A program made the position numbers and the translations under genes. Positions 58,784 to 64,000 of a stretch of 64,000 nt of DNA are shown piece after piece (position 1 is the first letter of the stretch; each line of letters begins with the position of its first letter). Origin of the DNA: Variovorax sp. SG517. Its GTDB lineage: Bacteria; Pseudomonadota; Gammaproteobacteria; Burkholderiales; Burkholderiaceae_C. Below the pieces are notes generated by a model. It saw only the letters and a program-made list of their open reading frames with translations. It was not told where the DNA came from and did not search any database. Where the stretch lies: positions 248,001 through 312,000 of the forward strand of contig NZ_JABMJG010000003.1 in NCBI RefSeq assembly GCF_013376045.1. Direction: 5' to 3'.

Positions 58784-59734
58784 ATGACATCGCGCCCAGG
58801 CTCTCCCCCACGTTTTCTCGGCCTCGCCGTCGCCCAGATGGGCCCGGTCCACCTGTCGGACAGCCGCGAGTCCGTGGTGGCACGCCTGGTGGACATGCTG
58901 CGCCAGGCCCACAGCCGCGGCGCGGAGTTCGTGACTTTCCCCGAGCTCGCGCTCACCACCTTCTTCCCGCGTTACTGGATGACCGAGGAGGAAGCCCGCG
59001 AGCGCTTCTTCGAGCGCAGCATGCCCGGTCCGGCGACGCAGCCGCTGTTCGACGAGGCGCGCAGGCTCGGCGTGGGCTTCTATCTCGGCTACGCGGAACT
59101 CACCGGGGACGGGCGCGGCTTCAACTCGGCGGTGATCGTCGGGCGCGACGGCGGCATCGCGGGCCGCTACCGCAAGATCCACCTGCCCGGCCATTCGGAA
59201 CACAAGCCCGAGGCTCCCTTCCAGCATCTTGAAAAGAAGTTCTTCGAGGTCGGCGACCTGGGCTTCCGCGCCTTCGACACCGATGGCGTGCGCATTGGCA
59301 TGTGCCTGTGCAACGACCGCCGCTGGCCCGAGACCTACCGCGTGATGGCGCTGCAGGGCGCCGAGGTGGTGGTGCTGGGCTACAACACGCCCTCGCTCAA
59401 CATCCACTGGAACGAGCCGGCGCACCTGCGCACCACCACGCATCTGATCTCGCTGCAGGCCAATGCCTACCAGAACGGCATCTGGGTGGCGGCGGCAGCC
59501 AAGTGCGGCTCGGAAGACGGGCACCACATGATCGGAAGCTCCGTGATCGTGGCGCCGACCGGGGAGATCGTCGCGCGCACGGTGAGCGAGGAGGACGAAG
59601 TGATCTGCGTGCGCGCCGACCTCGCGCTGGGCGCGCACTTCCGCGAGCACGTCTTCAACTTCGCCAAGCACCGCCGTCCGGAGCACTACCGCCTGATTGT
59701 CGAGCGCACCGGCGCGGGGGATCCGCTGCCGTGA
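58784..59734 (+). CDS. N-carbamoyl-D-amino-acid hydrolase (D-carbamoylase)
   Basis: This 316-residue nitrilase-superfamily enzyme matches Agrobacterium D-carbamoylase throughout: FPELALTTFFPR with catalytic Glu54, RYRKIHLPGH with Lys131, and CLCNDRRWPET with nucleophile Cys176, plus PFQHLEKKFFEVGDLGF and the C-terminal EHVFNFAKHRRPEHY. It hydrolyses N-carbamoyl-D-amino acids to D-amino acid, CO2 and ammonia. GAAGG sits six bases before the ATG. No hydantoinase is in the window, so carbamoyl substrates must come from elsewhere. It overlaps the racemase-family gene by four bases. Confidence 0.92.
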   Translation: MTSRPGSPPRFLGLAVAQMGPVHLSDSRESVVARLVDMLRQAHSRGAEFVTFPELALTTFFPRYWMTEEEARERFFERSMPGPATQPLFDEARRLGVGFYLGYAELTGDGRGFNSAVIVGRDGGIAGRYRKIHLPGHSEHKPEAPFQHLEKKFFEVGDLGFRAFDTDGVRIGMCLCNDRRWPETYRVMALQGAEVVVLGYNTPSLNIHWNEPAHLRTTTHLISLQANAYQNGIWVAAAAKCGSEDGHHMIGSSVIVAPTGEIVARTVSEEDEVICVRADLALGAHFREHVFNFAKHRRPEHYRLIVERTGAGDPLP

Positions 59735-60456
59735 GCGTACGTCAGCCGGCGCCGAGCGCGCTGGGCATCCTGGGCGGCATGGGGCCGCTGGCGGGCGCGA
59801 CCTTCGCGCTGCGGATGGTGCAGCTGACCGAGGCCGCCGTCGACCAGGACCACATCCCGACGATCCTGTGCAACGACCCGCGCATCCCTGATCGCTCGAG
59901 CGCCATGCTGCAGGGCGGCGAGAGCCCGCTGCCGGCCATGCAGCGCGGCATCCGGCTGCTGGAGGCAGCGGGCGCCGGCTGCATCGCCGTGCCCTGCAAC
60001 ACCGCGCACCTCTGGTTCGACGACCTGAAGGGCGCCACCCATCTGCCGTTGCTCAACATCGCCGAGGCGGTGGTGCAGGACCTGCGGGGCCACGGGCTCC
60101 TGCAGGGCAAGGTGGGCGTGCTCGGCACGCCGGCCACGCTGGCGCTCGGCCTGTACCAGCGGGCGCTGGAGCAGGCGGGGTACGAGGCGATCGTGCCCGC
60201 AGCCGACGACGTGCAGCGCCATTGCGTGGCGGCCATCGCGGCGGTCAAGTCCGGGCAGGTCGATGCCGCCTGGGAACCTGCAGCACAAGGCATCCGCGCG
60301 CTGGTCGCACGCGGCGCGAAGGCCGTGGTGCTCGGCTGCACCGAGCTGCCGCTGGCGGTTCCGCATCACCGGCGCGGCGAGTTCGACTGCGTGCTCACGG
60401 ACTCCATCGACGCGCTGGCCCTGGCCGCGATCGCGCACTGCCGCCTGGGGCACTGA
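59731..60456 (+). CDS. Aspartate/glutamate racemase-family protein
   Basis: This 241-residue cofactor-independent racemase-type protein starts at a GTG. It has ILGGMGPLAG (13-22), a catalytic Cys89 in PCNTAH and the second Cys203 in GCTEL, both placed as in aspartate racemase. The likely task is to interconvert D- and L-forms of an acidic or related amino acid released by its neighbours. Coupling with the D-carbamoylase gene supports this. Relatives include hydantoin and maleate isomerases, but the MGPLAG and PCNTAH motifs favour the aspartate racemase/YgeA group. Confidence 0.87.
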   Translation: MSVRQPAPSALGILGGMGPLAGATFALRMVQLTEAAVDQDHIPTILCNDPRIPDRSSAMLQGGESPLPAMQRGIRLLEAAGAGCIAVPCNTAHLWFDDLKGATHLPLLNIAEAVVQDLRGHGLLQGKVGVLGTPATLALGLYQRALEQAGYEAIVPAADDVQRHCVAAIAAVKSGQVDAAWEPAAQGIRALVARGAKAVVLGCTELPLAVPHHRRGEFDCVLTDSIDALALAAIAHCRLGH

Positions 60457-60497
60457 GGCGCCATCCCTTTCCCACTTCCACGAAAGATCCCCTTCCG

Positions 60498-61484
60498 ATG
60501 ACCCATCGCAAGTTCTCCCGCCCGATGGCCGTGCTGGCCGCCGCCTTCGGCCTGCTGGCAGGCTCGGCCCCTACCTGGGCCGCGTGGCCCGAGAGGCCCA
60601 TCACCTTCGTCGTGCCCTCGGCGGCCGGCGGCTCGCCCGACGTGCTCTCGCGGCTCGTGACCAACGAGGTCTCGAAGTCGCTGGGCGTGCCGGTGGTCAT
60701 CGAGAACCGCCCCGGCGCGGCAGGCAACATCGGCATCCTGCAGATCAAGAGCAAGCCGGCCGACGGCTACACCATCGGCTACGGCAACGTGAACACGCTG
60801 GCGGTCAACCGCACGCTGTTCAAGAAGCTGCCCTACGACGTGAACCGCGACCTGATGCCGGTGGCCCAGGCCTTCGACCTCTACAACGTGCTGATCGTGC
60901 CCAGGGAGTCGCCCATCCAGGACGTGCCCGGGCTGGTGGCCGCGGCGCGCAAGCAGCCGGGCAAGCTGTCCTTCGGCGCACCCGGCATCGGTACCACCGG
61001 CCACATGGGCGGCGAGCTGTTCCGCAGCATGGCCGGCATCGACGTGCTCTTCGTTCCCTACAACGGCGGGCCGGCCGCGCTGCAGGACCTGATGGGCGGG
61101 CGCATCGACTACCTGTTCGCCAACTCTTCCGAGGTCGGTCCGCTGGTCGCGTCCGGCAAGGTGCGCGCGCTCGCGGTGAGCAGCGCCAGGCGCATCGCCA
61201 TGCTGCCCAACGTGCCCACGCTGGACGAGGCGGGCATCAAGGGCTACGAGACCGTGGCCTGGGGCGGCGTGGTCGCGCCGCGCGGCACGCCGCGCGAGGT
61301 GATCGAGAAGCTCAACGCCGCCATCAACGCCGCGCTGGCCACCCCCAGCGTGCGCGAGGGCCTCGCCAAGCTGGGCGCCGTGCCGGCCGGCGGCACGCCC
61401 GCCGACTTCCAGCGCACCATCGACCGCGAGACCAGGCGCTGGGGAGAGCTGATCGAGCGCAACCGCATCGAGAAGCTCGACTGA
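60498..61484 (+). CDS. Bug-family (TctC-like) periplasmic solute-binding protein
   Basis: This 328-residue exported receptor has a signal peptide (MTHRKFSRPMAVLAAAFGLL) cleaved probably after TWA near residue 28. Family motifs follow: WPERPITFVVPSAAGGSPD, IENRPGAAGNIG, GNVNTLAVNRTL, KLSFGAPGIGTTGHMGGE and PYNGGPAALQDLMGGR. Bug proteins are abundant in Burkholderiales and bind carboxylates or amino acids for TTT-type transport. No membrane subunits are encoded nearby, so it may be an orphan or sensor receptor. The genes on either side suggest acylated or carbamoylated D-amino acids. Confidence 0.9.
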   Translation: MTHRKFSRPMAVLAAAFGLLAGSAPTWAAWPERPITFVVPSAAGGSPDVLSRLVTNEVSKSLGVPVVIENRPGAAGNIGILQIKSKPADGYTIGYGNVNTLAVNRTLFKKLPYDVNRDLMPVAQAFDLYNVLIVPRESPIQDVPGLVAAARKQPGKLSFGAPGIGTTGHMGGELFRSMAGIDVLFVPYNGGPAALQDLMGGRIDYLFANSSEVGPLVASGKVRALAVSSARRIAMLPNVPTLDEAGIKGYETVAWGGVVAPRGTPREVIEKLNAAINAALATPSVREGLAKLGAVPAGGTPADFQRTIDRETRRWGELIERNRIEKLD

Positions 61485-62944
61485 TGGCGGGCCTCGCGAC
61501 GCCATCGCGGCCGCCGGTGCTCCTGCGCGGCGGCACGGTGATCGACGGCAGCGGCTCCCCGCCGCGCCGCGCGGACGTGCTGCTCGAAGGCGACACCATC
61601 GCGGACATCCTGCCGCCGGGAAGCGAGCTTGCCGGCGCCGAGGTCGTCGAGCTCGACGGACTGGCCGTGGCACCCGGCTTCATCGACTCCCACACCCACG
61701 ACGACGGCTACCTGCTGGCGCATCCGGACATGGTGCCCAAGGTCTCGCAGGGCGTGACCACGGTGGTGACCGGCAACTGCGGCGTGAGCCTGGCGCCCGT
61801 TCCGCCTGGCTGCCCGCTGCCGCAGCCGCTGGACCTGCTCGGGCCGCCCGAACTGTTCCGCTACCCGACCTTCTCCGCCTGGATGCAGGCCCTGCGGGAA
61901 GCGCCCGCGGCGGTCAACGTGATTCCGCTCGTGGGGCACGCCAGCCTGCGCGTGAGCACGATGGACGACCTGCAGCGGCCCGCGACCTCCGAGGAATGCG
62001 CAAGCATGCGCGGGCTGCTGGCCGAAGCGCTGGACGCGGGTGCCTTCGGCATGTCCACCGGCACCTTCTATCCGCCCGCGCAGCACGCCACCACGCAGGA
62101 GATCATCGACATCGGCGAGACCATGCGGGGCCGTGGTGGCATGGTCTACGCGGTTCACCTGCGCGACGAATCCGACCGGATCGACGATGCCATCGAGGAG
62201 GCCCTGGAGATCGGGCGCGCGCTGGCGGCGCGCGTCGTGTTCTCGCACCACAAGCTGGCGGGCGAGCGCAACCACGGCCGCTCCGTGCAGACGCTCGCGC
62301 GGATCGAAGAGGCCGGTGCGATGCAGCCGGTGTGCCTCGACTGCCATCCCTATCCGGCCACCTCGACCATGCTGCGGCTCGACCGCGTGCGGCTGGCGCG
62401 CCGCACGCTCATCGCGTGGTCCAAGGGCGATCCGTCCGCCCAGGGGCGCGACTTCGCGGAGCTCCAGCGCGAATGGGGGCTGGACGACGACGCCATGCTG
62501 CAGCGGCTCGCGCCCGCAGGCGCCATCTACTTCCTGATGGACGAGCGCGACGTCGAGCGCATCCTGGCGCACCCGCGCACCATGGTCGGATCCGACGGGC
62601 TGCCGTTCGACCCGCACCCGCATCCTCGCCAATGGGGCACCTTCACGCGGGTGCTGTCGCGGCTGGTTCGCGACAAGGGCCTGCTGACCCTGGAAGCCGC
62701 CGTCCACAAGATGACCGGCCTGGCCGCAGCCAACTACGGGCTGCGCGACAGGGGCCTGCTGCAACCCGGCTTGCGGGCCGACCTGGTGGCCTTCGATCCG
62801 CAGCGCGTGACGGATCTCGCGACCTTCGACCAACCCGTGCAGGCCAGCCGCGGCATCGAGGGCGTCTGGGTCAACGGACAGCGGGTCTGGGACGGGCAGC
62901 GCCCCACCGGCCTGCGGCCGGGCAGGGTGCTCGAGCGGCACTGA
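61484..62944 (+). CDS. N-acyl-D-amino-acid deacylase (second D-aminoacylase)
   Basis: This 486-residue amidohydrolase starts at an ATG that overlaps the previous stop (TGATG). It has RGGTVIDGS at 15-23, HTHDD with His70 and His72, Cys99 in GNCG, VHLRDESDR, SHHK and a GSDG motif near residue 365. It is a paralogue of the enzyme at 374-1834 and has the same length. It fits a pathway that uptakes and deacylates N-acyl-D-amino acids, next to D-carbamoylase and a racemase. The two copies probably differ in substrate or inducer. Confidence 0.92.
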   Translation: MAGLATPSRPPVLLRGGTVIDGSGSPPRRADVLLEGDTIADILPPGSELAGAEVVELDGLAVAPGFIDSHTHDDGYLLAHPDMVPKVSQGVTTVVTGNCGVSLAPVPPGCPLPQPLDLLGPPELFRYPTFSAWMQALREAPAAVNVIPLVGHASLRVSTMDDLQRPATSEECASMRGLLAEALDAGAFGMSTGTFYPPAQHATTQEIIDIGETMRGRGGMVYAVHLRDESDRIDDAIEEALEIGRALAARVVFSHHKLAGERNHGRSVQTLARIEEAGAMQPVCLDCHPYPATSTMLRLDRVRLARRTLIAWSKGDPSAQGRDFAELQREWGLDDDAMLQRLAPAGAIYFLMDERDVERILAHPRTMVGSDGLPFDPHPHPRQWGTFTRVLSRLVRDKGLLTLEAAVHKMTGLAAANYGLRDRGLLQPGLRADLVAFDPQRVTDLATFDQPVQASRGIEGVWVNGQRVWDGQRPTGLRPGRVLERH

Positions 62945-62990
62945 TCCGGCATTTCTCTTTCTTTCCTCCTTCCTTCAAAACCGTCGAATC

Positions 62991-64000
62991 ATGAACCCCA
63001 AGAAGATCGCCTTGACGTTTCTGTCAGCCATCGGCCTCCTCGGAGGCGCCGGGCAGGCAGGCGCGCAGACGCAGACCCCGGCCAAGCCCAACGTGGTGAT
63101 CCTGGCCACCGGCGGCACCATCGCCAGCCGGGGCGCGGACAGCCTGGCGCTCACCGACTACGGGCTGAGCAAGGGTCTCAAGCCCGTGGGCGTCGAGGCA
63201 TTGGTGGCTGCCGTGCCCGAGATCGAGAAGTTCGCCAACATCACGGGCGAGCAGATCTTCAATGTCGGCAGCTCCAAGCTGGGCATCGACAACTGGCTCA
63301 CGCTGGCGAAGCGCACCAACGAGATCCTCGCGTCGAAGAACGTCGACGGCGTGGTGATCACCCACGGGACCGACACGCTCGAGGAAACGGCCTACTTCCT
63401 CAACCTGGTGGTCAAGAGCGCCAAGCCCGTCGTGCTGGTGGGCTCGATGCGTCCCAGCACCGGCATGAGCGCGGACGGCCCGCTGAACCTGGTCAACGCG
63501 GTGGCGCTTGCGGCAAGCCCCTCGGCCCGCGACAAGGGCGTGATGGTGAGCATGAACGAGGTGATCGGCAGCGCGTTCAGCGTGACCAAGACCAACACGA
63601 CCAACGTCGCCACCTTCAAGAGCCTGGACGGCGGCGACCTGGGCTACATGCAGAACTCGACGCCGTTCTTCGTCGCACAGCCGCTGAAGCGGCACACCGT
63701 GCACAGCGAGTTCGATGTCTCCGGTCTGCAGAAGCTGCCGCGCGTGGACATCAACTACACGACGCTGGGCTCGGACGGCGTGCTCATCGACGCGGCCGTG
63801 GCCGCCGGCGCCAGGGGCATCGTCAACGCTGGCGTGGGCCATGCGAACATGCCCGAGGTCACGATGCAGAGCCTGAAGGCCGCGCAGCAGAAGGGCGTGG
63901 CCGTCGTCGTCGGTTCCCGCACCGTGAGCGGCATCGTCACGCCGACCGGCCCGTTCACCGAAGCCGGCTTCGTGAGCTCGATGATGCATACCGCGCAGAA
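62991..64000 (+). CDS. ansB: Periplasmic L-asparaginase, type II (3' end cut by window)
   Basis: At least 336 residues are visible, and the gene runs off the window. It has a signal peptide (to about AGAQ at residue 26) and the type II asparaginase motifs: ILATGGTIAS with nucleophile Thr43, HGTDTLEETAYFL with Thr and Asp of the second active-site group, and GSMRPSTGMSADGP. It hydrolyses Asn and often Gln in the periplasm. It lies 46 bases after the D-aminoacylase gene and is probably co-transcribed. Only the last part of the C-terminal domain is missing. Confidence 0.9.
   Translation, partial: MNPKKIALTFLSAIGLLGGAGQAGAQTQTPAKPNVVILATGGTIASRGADSLALTDYGLSKGLKPVGVEALVAAVPEIEKFANITGEQIFNVGSSKLGIDNWLTLAKRTNEILASKNVDGVVITHGTDTLEETAYFLNLVVKSAKPVVLVGSMRPSTGMSADGPLNLVNAVALAASPSARDKGVMVSMNEVIGSAFSVTKTNTTNVATFKSLDGGDLGYMQNSTPFFVAQPLKRHTVHSEFDVSGLQKLPRVDINYTTLGSDGVLIDAAVAAGARGIVNAGVGHANMPEVTMQSLKAAQQKGVAVVVGSRTVSGIVTPTGPFTEAGFVSSMMHTAQ

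Overview
The window is about 64 kb of high-GC DNA with dense, often overlapping genes. It looks like the chromosome of a Burkholderiales bacterium, most likely Comamonadaceae and Variovorax-like. This is inferred from gene content: a Bug-type TTT solute receptor, two D-aminoacylases, a DauA-type dehydrogenase and a Pseudomonas/Burkholderia-style NRPS with dual E/C domains. I saw no rRNA, tRNA, CRISPR array, transposase or integrase.

Layout. (1) 374-10079, minus strand: an eight-gene D-amino-acid and N-acyl-peptide scavenging operon (DauA-like D-amino acid dehydrogenase, MlrC-like M81 protein, five-part Dpp/Opp-type ABC importer, D-aminoacylase). It is divergent from an XRE-cupin regulator (10283-11029), and the shared intergenic region carries two perfect palindromes and one imperfect one. 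(2) 11030-11655: an AT-rich control region holding a terminator, a long hairpin and a dyad. (3) 11656-46903, plus strand: a biosynthetic locus made of an MFS exporter, three NRPS genes (5377, 1185 and 2784 aa; eight modules; tandem thioesterases), three Fe(II)/2-oxoglutarate oxygenases, a membrane-anchored alpha/beta hydrolase and a patatin-like lipase. Most joints are 4-bp start/stop overlaps. (4) 46916-57585: glycoside hydrolases (GH3, GH144-like, GH15, GH13), an SbmA/BacA-like ABC protein with an eroded ATPase domain, and an exported S15/CocE-type hydrolase. (5) 57679-64000, plus strand: a LysR regulator, then N-carbamoyl-D-amino-acid hydrolase, an Asp/Glu racemase-family protein, a Bug solute receptor, a second D-aminoacylase and a periplasmic L-asparaginase cut by the window end.

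How the genes may work together. I read the adenylation pockets by hand against GrsA. They predict Thr-Pro-Pro-X-Glu(like)-Ser-Pro-Glu(like). A starter-type C domain suggests an N-acyl cap, and dual E/C-type domains suggest D-configuration at Thr1, Pro2, residue 5 and Ser6. The three oxygenases probably hydroxylate the peptide, the MFS protein probably exports it, and the tandem TE releases it. I do not recognise this product, so the locus is the best candidate for an undescribed system here. Two D-amino-acid salvage operons flank a locus predicted to make a D-residue-rich peptide; the functional link is only inferred.
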